Below are positions 46,985 through 57,299 of a stretch of DNA of 64,000 nucleotides, piece by piece. Position numbers and translations under genes: made by a program. This stretch comes from Steromphala cineraria (lineage: Eukaryota > Mollusca > Gastropoda > Trochida > Trochidae). The notes beneath the pieces are model-generated. The model was not told the DNA's origin. It was given only the letters and a program-made list of their open reading frames with translations, and searched no databases. The first letter of the stretch is position 1, and each line of letters starts with the position of its first letter. The DNA is taken from the NCBI GenBank assembly GCA_916613615.1, contig OU744731.1:59464289-59528288 (forward strand), read 5' to 3'.

Positions 46985-47885
46985 CTTCCGGTTTATAGGA
47001 GGAGGATCTTCTTCAGGCCATATACAAATAACGGATGTAAACGTCGCCAGGCAACGTGATCGTGTACAACATGACGTCGCCACATTATTACCTCACAGCG
47101 CAAGTAACAATAGGGAAAGAAATAGACATTAAACTCGAGAATTTAAACTTGGTGAGAACATTTGGATAAATCTGCTTTATTTTGTTTCTAAAAGCTTGCT
47201 GTTATCAAAATTAAATGTGTATATAGGGAAAACTTAAAAATGCCCGTTTCCACAATCTGCTAAATGCGTACTTAATGGAATAGTACGATTTTTTGGATGA
47301 TTAATTTGAGATCTGTGGAAATTCATGCGTAATTTCAACTTCATTTCAGTTATCCTAATATATTTTTCATTACATCTAGAGCATATTATGACATACACAA
47401 CATTTTTAATGTTACAATTAAGATTCTGTCTCACAGAAAATACTTTAGATTCATAAATGGGTACAGAAGAGCCGACAATGATATTTTTACATGCAAGACA
47501 TCTTGAATCGCCGCACTTTGATACAGTTGGTTAAAAAAAACTTGAATCAAACTTAGATGAAGTTAACAGCTTGCGGGGGTTCTTAAGTTGTTTAAAACTG
47601 TTTACGATTTTTGATTAACACAAAACGTTTTCCATGGTTTTACTTTGATGTGAAATCTGTAAGTTTTTGTCAATAATTGAAGCAGCATTCTGATGGTTAG
47701 GATTGAAAGTAGAAACTAACAGGATATTTGTTTATCACATTGCTTGTTAGATTTAGGTTCTTTGAGCCGGCTTTGATCTAAGGATACAGCTTTCACTATA
47801 CTGTCCAACACTAACTGTTCAGGGTAGTTTTGAATCATTAATAATTCCTTGAGATCCTTTAATCGATTCATTCTACTTCTGACTC
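46985..47885 (-). pseudogene. Penelope-like element remnant (C-terminal RT region plus GIY-YIG)
   Basis: On the - strand, broken frames give in order: MNRLKDLKELLMIQNYPEQL (about 47870), FNPNHQNAASIIDKNLQI (about 47700), VNSFKQLKNPRKLLTSSKF (about 47600), then SKCGDSRCLACKNIIVGSS, CNIKNVVYVIICSRCNEKY and LKLRMNFHRSQI (47510-47240). These are the conserved blocks after the reverse transcriptase palm and the cysteine-flanked GIY-YIG domain of Penelope elements. Several stops and frame changes occur, and the YIG glycine is lost (YIRIT). Downstream (about 47044-46985) lies the same CATCCGTTATTTGTATATG-CCTGAAGA phrase as at 2046, part of the element's 3' region. Confidence 0.8.
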
Positions 47886-48688
47886 CATATCTTTTGCATA
47901 TATATATATATATTTAAATATTAGTAATTGAAATTTGAAGTTCTAGATTAAGTTTAAGACATAGAAACTTAATGTCCAATCATAAGTTCTCGTTTTTAAA
48001 AAACTCTTACAGTTGAGTGCACAACATGAGTACCTATTAACTATATTTTTGAAGGGTGTTGCAATAATATTGATATTCTCTTTGGAAGTATGTTATGGAG
48101 GAGTGACAATACTCCTTTCCTCGAATACAATGAATATAACATTGAAAACCATTGATCTATTACATTGTGGTGTTGTTCATAGAAAAGGCACTTATTTTGA
48201 AAATATTTACTATTTGTGAAGCACTTTATACACATAATAAAGTAAACATTGGCTATCTTATAGTTGGTGAAACTTCAAACTGCCAATATTGGGAGAACTG
48301 AAAGGTTCACAAACAATAAATAGTTTCATATCAAAAAATGAAATACGATAATAAAAGATTAAAGTAAAGTAGGCCATAATTTTGATCGTGGGTTGCATGT
48401 ATTCAAGATGAAATAGTAGAAAAAGATATATAACAGAAAATATCTTTTTTGAAATAGTTATTGATAAAATCAGCTTTTGTGAAACATAACCGACAAATCG
48501 AATTTGATTTTTTTTTAAACATCTTTCAACATGTTCATAACCGAGACTCTGCCTTCTCGTTACTTAATATAATTGTTTTGAATTTAAGGGAAATGAAACC
48601 TTGGTTTGATTGTTTTGCAATGTCTAACTTGACGTCAAAATATTCGTAAACGGTTTACGATCCTCGGTGGCTGGCTTTGTCATCTTCC
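47886..48688. other. Non-coding stretch with short (TA)n tract
   Basis: A (TA)n run at about 47899-47912 borders the Penelope remnant. Otherwise no gene or repeat recognised. Confidence 0.4.
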
Positions 48689-48692
48689 TTAA

Positions 48693-49019
48693 AAGGGGCA
48701 GTAGCACGTTTCTTGATAATTTTATATTTCAAATCTGTGACTGATAATTGTAACTTTATGCTAAATGCATTATTTTGACGGTGTCAAAAACCTCATACAG
48801 GTATGAAGATTCACATAAAATCCATTGGCGGCCATTTTGTGTGAACACCTTTAATACATCTTGTGTAAGAAACATATATGGCATGGCTAAACTTTACGTT
48901 ATATATTTGAATTATTACTGCTCCTTTTTGTTTAAATGCATTGTATTTCAATTGGAACCATTTACTTTCCTTTTCCTGACATCACCTTACATTCCCCCTA
49001 AAAACGTGAAACTGCCACT
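48693..49019 (-). mobile_element. Family M MITE, inverted
   Basis: AAGGGGCAGTAGCACGTTTC ... AAACGTGAAACTGCCACT, flanked by TTAA (48689-48692, 49020-49023). It has a deletion of about 30 bp near CTCATACAGGTATGAAG. Its 82-codon frame is the MITE read as protein. Confidence 0.9.
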
Positions 49020-49023
49020 TTAA

Positions 49024-50600
49024 AGACTTCTAGGGATTAAATACATATCCTGCGTTGAATCAGACTGCACAAATTCAAGGCAAAAAGGATAACAATCATA
49101 TACAGATATAAGATATAAAGATGCTTCCAAATGGTAATTGAGTCATCTAATTCTGTCTGCTGTTTTAGGGAGTCCAATAAGTCTGCTTGCGGTTTTTGGC
49201 ATTATGTGTATGGATGTGACTTGAATACGCTCTGTTGATAATTTTTTTCAAACAGAACCAACGATATTTGCAGACAGTTTTGCTTTGTTCGTTCTCGCAA
49301 CTATATATTTAGGTTGGTATATTAGAGACAATTAGCCGCGAAACATGTTATTGGCATTATGTTATGATAATGTGTCCATATTTACTATTGAATGTATTCT
49401 GTCTGACGCCTGAAGCCTTATCACACTTACATCTTTCAAAATGAAGATCTGTTATTGTAAAAATGTAATATCATACCATTGATGTACGTAAATATATTCT
49501 AACAATTTCCTGATCAAGAATATTTTTGAACAATGCTCAGGGGTTCTTTTCAATTCAAACATTATTTCTGACGGATGTTGTTGGAGAATATCATGAAGTA
49601 ATTTTCGATTTTGTCCATGTCTTGCGATGTAAGGATTATTTTGTTTGCTTCGCGATCAAGTTTTAGCATAACGTTTTCTGTTTGATGAAAATGAAGCACA
49701 TGAATGTTTTCCTGTCTGTATCATGAAAATTCAACTGCTAAATAAAATGCCTTTAAATGACGAACCATTTGCATTTCGTTTCAGTTATTGTAATTCATCC
49801 AAACATGATAAAAGTATATTTTTGTCAAGATTTATAATAATCATGATTGTTATTCGTGACAAAAGTTTATGCTAGTGAGTCAACCTTGTTCTACATGCCT
49901 ATTAGCTTCTTATGCACATCTGTAACGTTTGGTGATTAATCTTTACAACTCAAAAATTACCATTGATTTTTCATGTTTGTTTCATCATCGACATTATAAG
50001 AATAGTCAACGAGTTGTGAGGAATTACGAATTATCTGTCCTGAGTTAATTATTGTGACATACTCCGAGCTTTAGTATAAGATTTTTCATCTATATATCTC
50101 AATTGAAATATAAGATCCAGGCGAATCATGAATGGATGCAAAAAAGTTCCCTCAACCAATCAAAAGCGAGTTATTTTTAGAAAAACTGTAATTCCCGTGA
50201 CCATTATGCAAACTTTCATCCCCGGCATATCCTTGCCCGCTTGGGTAAGAAATACATATATCTCCTTTGTTACCGTCACTCTGAACATCATTATTCAGAT
50301 AATACTATGTACCTTTGTGTTGACAGAAAGACCGTTAACAAACGGGAGACTTTAGGAGAACATGACATGTCATTGTTAGGCCATGTGACTGTAAATTGTC
50401 AGTTAAATACGTTTGACACATCTGATTCCTAGGCATCACTCTTTTCTATTTTCCTTTACCGGTTTGGGTGGTATCATAAAAGCACTTTCTTAACATAAAA
50501 TGAACGCACAGACAAACCATTTAGTAGGTTGAATTGCAATCCAATGGTATATCTCTCCTGACGTAATATTCTGCCTCTGCATTTGATATCCATATAATAC
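49024..50600. other. Unassigned non-coding stretch
   Basis: AT-rich, no recognised gene, repeat family or RNA gene. Confidence 0.4.
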
Positions 50601-50603
50601 ATA

Positions 50604-50740
50604 GAGGACATCTGTCTTTTCTTGACTTACACTATGGTTATCTTACCGGTTAAGGTACGTGTAGAAAGTTTATATTTTCACAAGTGTCGCGGCCACAAGT
50701 GAAAATATTTAACTTTTCAGCCTCATGATAAAGGTTATCG
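50604..50740 (+). repeat. Eroded hairpin with the ATACATAGAGGA terminus
   Basis: The left flank ATACATA|GAGGACATC matches the start of the 18-kb and 45.6-kb elements. Arms around 50662-50690 (GAAAGTTTATATTTTCAC) and 50698-50718 (GTGAAAATATTTAACTTTTC) pair across a TCGCGG centre. No CRE array is seen, so this is a decayed or different member. Confidence 0.5.
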
Positions 50741-51713
50741 CCACTGTAGCCTGATAGATGGATGTATGTTACTCTGTATCCTTCAATAAATGAACTTATT
50801 ATCCATATTTCTGTTGACATTTTGCATTATATATGATGTTAAATAACATTGTTGCAAATAATAACAATCGGTTCATTTGATGAAAATAGCTTTTTATGAT
50901 TAGGATCTGCTTTATAAAGTGTACAAAGTGTGAATTGTAACTCACAGAAAAGAACCACACAAGATACATCACCCTCTACCAACCAGCAAGCAGCAAATGA
51001 AGCTCGTATATCCTACTAATGATGTAAAAGTTTCTTCACATCAGTAAAATATTACACAAAAATCCTTGGAAATAGATAATTTAGCAATCCCAGCAGAATA
51101 ATGAACCGAAAGAAAGACAGTTCCTTCTTTTGGTTAGCTTTATTGCATGGAAATGTGATACATCAAAGGCTTTCTTTGACCCGGAGCAAACTCTCTTACT
51201 AACAGTCTTTATTTATTTTGTTCATGATAAAAAATGTTTTATTTAAATGCCTAAAAATCAAGAATAATAAATGGAGTGACGTCTTCTAAAACATTATTTT
51301 AAATATTTTAAAACAAAGGTTATCTGTACAAGTGAAGTCACAAAACGAAGGCACAAATGATTTTAATTGTACCATTTTGCATTATAAGCAATAATTATTC
51401 TATGTGACCGATAGTTTTAACTTTTACGTTTATAACTTTTGAAAGAATAAAACAAATGTTTAATTTCTTTCTTAATATTTTGATAATTTAATTAATTTCT
51501 TATCTTAATATTCTTTCCATGTTGACACTCATATCAAAGTGCACAAGAGGAAAAAGAAACACTTTGAAGTACAATAACATAAAATCGGTTGAGTGTCTTG
51601 TTTTCAAACAACTATTGTTTCCTATGATAATGAATAGAAAGTAAGATTTATTACATGTATTTACTATTCAAAAGCAACGAAAAGGTCAAAAGTGCTGTGA
51701 ATATAAATATATA
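50741..51713. other. Unassigned non-coding stretch
   Basis: No recognised gene or repeat. Confidence 0.4.
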
Positions 51714-51877
51714 GAGAATACTTAATGCAGTTTTCCAAATACCAGGTTTATTTCATCGAGTGTCATGGGTAAAGTTGATATTTCACGAGTGGCGAAGCCA
51801 CGAGTAAAAAATCATATTTACCCATGTCACGAGATGAAATAAACCTGGTTTTTGGAAAAACTACATTATGTATTCTA
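51714..51877. repeat. 164-bp palindrome with GCGAAGC apex and mirrored CGAG pairs
   Basis: Begins ATA|GAGAATACTTAATG and ends in the inverted word GTATTCTA. The arms (CCAGGTTTATTTCATCGAG and complement) meet at GCGAAGC, 51792-51798. CGAG lies at 51757-51760 and 51830-51833 (36.5 bases either side of the centre) and at 51786-51789 and 51801-51804 (7.5 bases either side), as the only regular breaks in pairing. Confidence 0.85.
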
Positions 51878-52039
51878 TTAATTATATGATTTTTATTAAA
51901 ACATGCAATTAAAATTACTTTAAAACTACAAAGTTGTCAAAATTTGTTCAAATAGCTGAAAGTAGTTTCGGCACCTGTCCAGTGACGATATATTATATTC
52001 TCACTGGTCACAGTGAAAATACAAGTGAAGAAGCGAGCA

Positions 52040-53190
52040 AAGCTCACATACCCCCGCTCCCCACTATGTTCAAAGAATTTCAAATAGTAAAACTGATTAA
52101 TATTGGTTAAAGTATGATAGTTGAGTATACAGTAAGTCATTGTGTAAGTCTTCTTTCAACTGAAACCCAAATACCGAATTCATTAATAGGTTTTACAATT
52201 AAAAGGGTACATCTAGAGATAATGGTTGATCTTTGTTTCAAATTTGACGTAGTTATCATGAATATTCTACGAGATGCACTGAGGACAAATTATTTTTGTT
52301 GAGTCACTTTGTAAGTTATGTTTTCCAAAGAAACCACAGAGAAGAACTCCATATATATCGTTTAACTCTCACAAGGCATATCCTACAATCATGATTGACA
52401 TATGTAGCAAATTTGGTGAAGCTGAGATGTATATTTCATGAAATATGTTCAGGACAAAGTAATTTATCATAGAATCACTGTTTTAGTCATGTTTCCAAAA
52501 ATAAAAAAAATGTGATGATCTAATCCTTAAATGGCACATCTAGGGATCATGGTTGATAAGTGTATGAAGTTTGGTGAAGCTAGCATGAATAGTTTGGGAG
52601 ATATGCTCCGGACAAAGAACTTGGTCATAGAGTCACTGTTTTAGTCATGTTTCCATGGAAACCGCCAAAAATTAAAAGAATGTGATGGTCTAACCCTCAA
52701 AAGGCACAACTAGAAATCATGGTTAACATGTGTATGAAGTTTGATGAAGTTAGCATGCATAGTTTTGGAGATCTGCTCCGCACAAAACAACTTCCTCAAA
52801 GAGTCACTTTTTTGTCACGTTTCATGGAAACCGCAACAATGAAAATTCAGAAATAGTTCTAACCCTCAAAAGGCACAACTAGGGATCATGGTTGACCTCT
52901 GTATGAAATTTGATGAAGCTAGCATGCACAGTTTTGGAGATATGCTCCGCACAAAACGACTTCCTCAAAGAGTCACTTTTTAGTCACGTTTCCATGGAAA
53001 CAGCAAAATTGAAAATTCAGAAATAGTTCTAACCCTCAAAAGGCACAACTAGGGATCATGGTTAACATGTGTATGAAGTTTGATGAGGCTAGCATGCATA
53101 GTTTTGGAGATCTGCTCCGCACAAAGTTTTGGGACAGACGGACAGACGGACAGACGGAAAGAATGAACGCTATATACCCCCGCTTACGCT
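52040..53190 (+). repeat. Tandem array of 170-bp units ending in a GACA/GACG run
   Basis: AACCCTCAAAAGGCACAACT starts near 52692, 52861 and 53032, with older units at about 52522 and 52355, a steady step near 170 bp. Units carry AGGGATCATGGTTGACNTGT, GTATGAAGTTTGATGAAGCT and GATCTGCTCCGCACAAA, and grow more alike to the right. The array ends GACAGACGGACAGACGGACA. CATACCCCCGCT at the left margin (about 52050) and TATACCCCCGCT after the run (about 53172) bracket it. Non-coding. Confidence 0.85.
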
Positions 53191-53199
53191 GTTGTCTGA

Positions 53200-54500
53200 T
53201 AGACAATTTATATTTTACTGATAAAACCCAGTATTTCATCGCTGATCATATAATAAAAATCTATATAAATAAAAATCATTTCTTCAATCAGGACCCCAAG
53301 TGGTTTAGCATTTGATGATCTAAACTATCAACTAAACAGCCCTTGATGACAGAACAAACCTCCAAAGGATTTAATTTTGCTATCACCGTACTACCTAGAT
53401 TGTGATTCAGAAGATGAATGGATCAGTTAATACATATAAGTAAATGGCCAACAAGTTTTCAATTACGGCTTGACCACAACAAAGTCAAACATGGTCATCT
53501 TATATAGGGTTCTGATACTTTCATTAACACTAGATAATAACTATCAGAAATTATCTAAGGAGTCAATTTCCTGAAGCCTACTTACAATCTTAGATGTTTC
53601 TATCATTAATTATTGTCAATTATTGCTATTCTTACAACACATGCTATCAGTTTTCCCGAAATTTGATGATGTTACTAGACATGTATAACCTATAAACACT
53701 TATTTCCTCAAAAATGGCGTGGATTATCTTTAAAACATATAGTTGTAAACTAATGTTTTGTAATTCTAATTAAATAACATGTATCTTCGTTTACATTAAG
53801 CTTACTGTTAAAGTTTTTATAATTACAAATGTGATATTGGAATTTATGCAATCAGGTTCTTTTCAACCCTTATGTTAGTCTTATGCACATTATTATTCAT
53901 GTTATCTACTTTAAAATCCATATTCAAAACATGGTGAATTTCACGTCACGCAAAATACAATGTTTTTCCCTAATGCAGGATATTTACAATCCCAAAACAC
54001 ACTGGCATGATAGCCTCTGTTTAACTTAAAATAAATCAATAATGAAAAACATGTTCTTACTATCAGTAAATAAATAAGCTCATTAACCAAGTTTCGATAC
54101 AAGCTTCATTTTATAGAAATTTCTGATATATGACAAACATCTTCTAGCGATATTCTGTTTTGAGTTTCAATCAAAAAATCTATTACAAATCTCCTTTTCT
54201 CAATTTGTTTCTGTCTTTGAATATGACTTATCTTTGAGGTGATATGATATATAAATAGGTTTTGAAAGTAACACATAATATCGCATCATTGACACATGTG
54301 CTCTGTGAGAATAACAGTAACATTTAAAGTTGACATGACTAGACGCTTGTACTCGTGTTCTAAATTACAGTTACCTATCATTACTATGACTGGTGATCCA
54401 ACCATTTGTAAGACCATTATGATTACACTTGTAAGCTAATGCATCACTTTGAAAACGAACGTGTGAGAATGACATTATATTTTAATGTCCTTTTACAAGT
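53200..54500. other. Unassigned non-coding stretch
   Basis: AT-rich, no recognised gene or repeat. Confidence 0.4.
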
Positions 54501-55010
54501 TGAAGATTGGTTTTGTTAAATACGGGCAGAGATTTGTCCACCATTAGGGCCGAAAATGCAAAGAATTTTTTTTTCTTGATAGTCCTATTTCATTTCGAAA
54601 TATTGCATCAAAGTTGATCAAAACGTTTTGTTCAAAAGATGTTTTTAAGGTTTCAGAGTTTAAAAAATTATAATATTATTACATTGGAAATAATTTAGAG
54701 GTTTAACAAATGCGACTAAGGTTGATGTTGAGGTCCTTCAAGCAATTGAATCTTGTCACCTTAAAAAAATACAATGTCAAGTCAAATCTTGAATTGTAGT
54801 TTGAAAGCTTGCACTTTTAACAATTAACAAATTTAAAGATACCTTAATCATTAGAATCATCTTTTGCGCATGGATTTAGTTCAGAGTTCCTGTTTACCTG
54901 TAGGTCATGAGAGATTTCAAACAGCGAGATTAAACCCATATCGGAATTATTTCCTTATACATTACTGTTCATTGACGGTTCCCGATATTTAATTAATTAA
55001 ACATCAAATG

Positions 55011-55148
55011 GTTCCAGTCGATGCTCGCAGGTTTCACCGGAATGCACAATGGTGTTGCAGACTTTCTCTCTGCAATAAGACTATAAGCCGGAATACAAGT
55101 GAAATACACTTGAAAGCGGCACTAAACCCAAGATCACCTCACCTCGTC
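55011..55148 (+). mobile_element. SINE with 14-bp target duplication
   Basis: TTAAACATCAAATG is duplicated exactly at 54997-55010 and 55149-55162, fixing a 138-bp element. It begins GTTCCAGTCGATGCTCGCAG, contains AAGTGAAATACACTTG and GAAAGCGGCACTAAACCC, and ends in a TCACCTCACCTCG tail. A long target duplication with a simple tail fits LINE-driven SINE insertion. Pol III boxes are not obvious, so the head may be truncated. Confidence 0.8.
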
Positions 55149-55930
55149 TTAAACATCAAATGATCAGATGTTGCTGTAGCCGAGGATCCTATCGACGTGG
55201 TTATGTGTTTAAGAAAAACACTTTCATCTTCTGAAGTCTTCGGCCATATCGTCATCAAAGTTTGTTAAACACCAGAGGAATTATTTTCTAGCATGAATCA
55301 TATATGTGTCAGAACCAGTAAAATTTTCATGTGATATACTTTAAATATGTACAGCTGTAATAACAGATTTATCATTTTAGTAAAGGAAATGAGAGAAATT
55401 TCAATCAGCCGATTGGTCTCATCTCCATTATTTCCTTACATGACTGTTCTTTCACGGATCCTGGTATTCCATTTGTAATACATCATACGATGTTTGTAAT
55501 ATCTACCAAGGTGCTGTAGCTTTGAAACCTGTCGTAAGAAATAAACCCTCATCTTCCGAAGCTTTTCGACGATATCGCCATCATGGTTCTTTGCTTAACA
55601 CCAGAGGAATTATTTTCCCACATGACACATATGTGTCAGAACCAGTATATGTAAACTTTCATATGTAGTTTTTATTTTTCCTGTGATATACTTTAAATAT
55701 GTTCAGCTATAATAACAGTCTGTTTCAATTGCTAGAATCTTCTCAGACCAGTTTTGATTGTGATAGTTTCTAACAACTCTACGAGGTTATGGGAATAACG
55801 CGGGGATTTAATCAAGGAGATTGGATCCAGCTCGTAAATATCTAAATACATGCCAGGTCATTGGCAGTATCTGACACTTGATCTTCACTCCATCAAATAA
55901 TCATAAGTTGACCTTGCTGTCGGTGTTTCT

Positions 55931-56020
55931 AATGATTCGAGTCCTTCTAAAGATGTTCCTAATGATTCGAGTCCTTCTAAAGATGTTCCTAATGATTCGA
56001 GTCCTTCTAAAGATGTTCGT
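55931..56020 (+). repeat. Three tandem 30-bp units
   Basis: AATGATTCGAGTCCTTCTAA starts units at 55931, 55961 and 55991. They differ only at the very end. One related unit occurs at 36489 in the paralogous segment, so the triplication is specific to this copy. GATTCGAGTCC resembles a tRNA B box, but no tRNA fold surrounds it. Confidence 0.95.
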
Positions 56021-56145
56021 AAGGGAGTATAGTTTGACATTCATACTGTCATCAACCCACTCTCGCTGTGCCAAAGAACTTAAGATTGGCGAATCAATTT
56101 TCCCTTTCGGATTGTATTAAAAAGGGGATAGTTGAAGAAACATAT

Positions 56146-56586
56146 TTATCATTCAAAACTGTGTTCCACGGGAGATATTGCTTGTGGAAGATCAAGCTAT
56201 ATCTCCTAGGAGATATCGCTTTGACAGTAGATTTTGAACAATGCCCTGTAATCAGAAAATCCATGACATCACAAACGATTAACATCATCTGTAATGACGT
56301 CACGATGCTATGACACATCAACGTCACAATGATACGATGTCACTAACACGATGACGTCAAAATGCAATGACATCACTTGTTTAGGAGTTTTTGGGCTATG
56401 CAGTGTTCAAAGATGTACATATGTCATGCCAATGTGATAAAAAAGTATTTTTGATGATAAATAAAATCTCTGCTTCGTGTCTTCTTATATCAAATATATC
56501 AACAGTCAGCAAGCCTCGGATATTTGGTACTTTTGTCAACTTGTTTTGATATATTTTATATCAGAAGACACTTGGGTGAAATTCTT
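56146..56586 (-). mobile_element. Hairpin/CRE element, second copy of the 24.8-kb type
   Basis: Same order as 24828-25294, with TAT on both sides (56143-56145, 56587-56589). The octamer array begins at 56264, 56280 (TAACATCA), 56295 and 56311 with steps 16, 15 and 16. Part of the palindrome (the arm with CTCG before GGCAAGCCTCGG) is deleted, leaving an unequal hairpin. The switchable arms GGGAGATATTGCTTG, AAGCTATATCTCCTAGGAG and ATATCGCTTTGAC are kept. Confidence 0.85.
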
Positions 56587-57299
56587 TATATACTTGAATA
56601 AATATCGATCAATCCTCTCGAGATATCTTAGTTAATGTACTAACAAATCTTGGCTGAAAAAGGAGATAAAAATGCATTAATTTTTTTATGACACCCAAAC
56701 TCCCTCTGGACGTCAATAACATTATTCATATATTCTAGATAAGTTTGTTCTCTATTATGTACAATAAAGAGCATGGATGTTTTTGTTAACAGAAATAGAT
56801 GTCATAGAAATCCTAGAAAAGTCTGTATCCAAAGATTTGTCATTCAGTTGTCTTTGTTGTTTCAAACAAAAGATGTAAGCGACTTTCTATGATGTCCAGA
56901 CACACCATTGATGTAACAAAGTAGATAAATACTTCAGACATGTTCCATCTTCAAGACTCGTTAGTTGCCTCTTTGAATGTACAGGTTTTTCAGTTGTCTA
57001 TGCACAACCTTTTTTCATGTTTGTTTGTTACCTTCTGAATGTTTCTTGTCAATAGTGGAAGAATTAAAAGTTCTACAAGCTCTGGAACCAAAAAAATTAA
57101 CCTCAGTTTAGCTGTGTTGCGCACGTCGGACGCATTCCAAAAACTATTGGAAGATATTTTTGATGAAAACTGCATAACTCACTGCCCTGGAATGACATGG
57201 AACATTGCCTGGTAAAACATTTCCAAAAATCGTCAACATCATTTCATATGGAACTTTATTTGCAATATTCTGGTAACAGAATGTTCATCATCGCCTGCA

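Noticed and set aside
48775..49023. Open frames with the repeated peptide DSHKI-WRPF-VNTF at 12.4 kb and 48.8 kb
   Set aside because: These are translations of family M MITEs, which explains the similarity. The consensus has no coding capacity.
55931..56020. tRNA gene suggested by GATTCGAGTCC
   Set aside because: No acceptor, D or anticodon arms can be formed around it, and the unit is a 30-bp tandem repeat.
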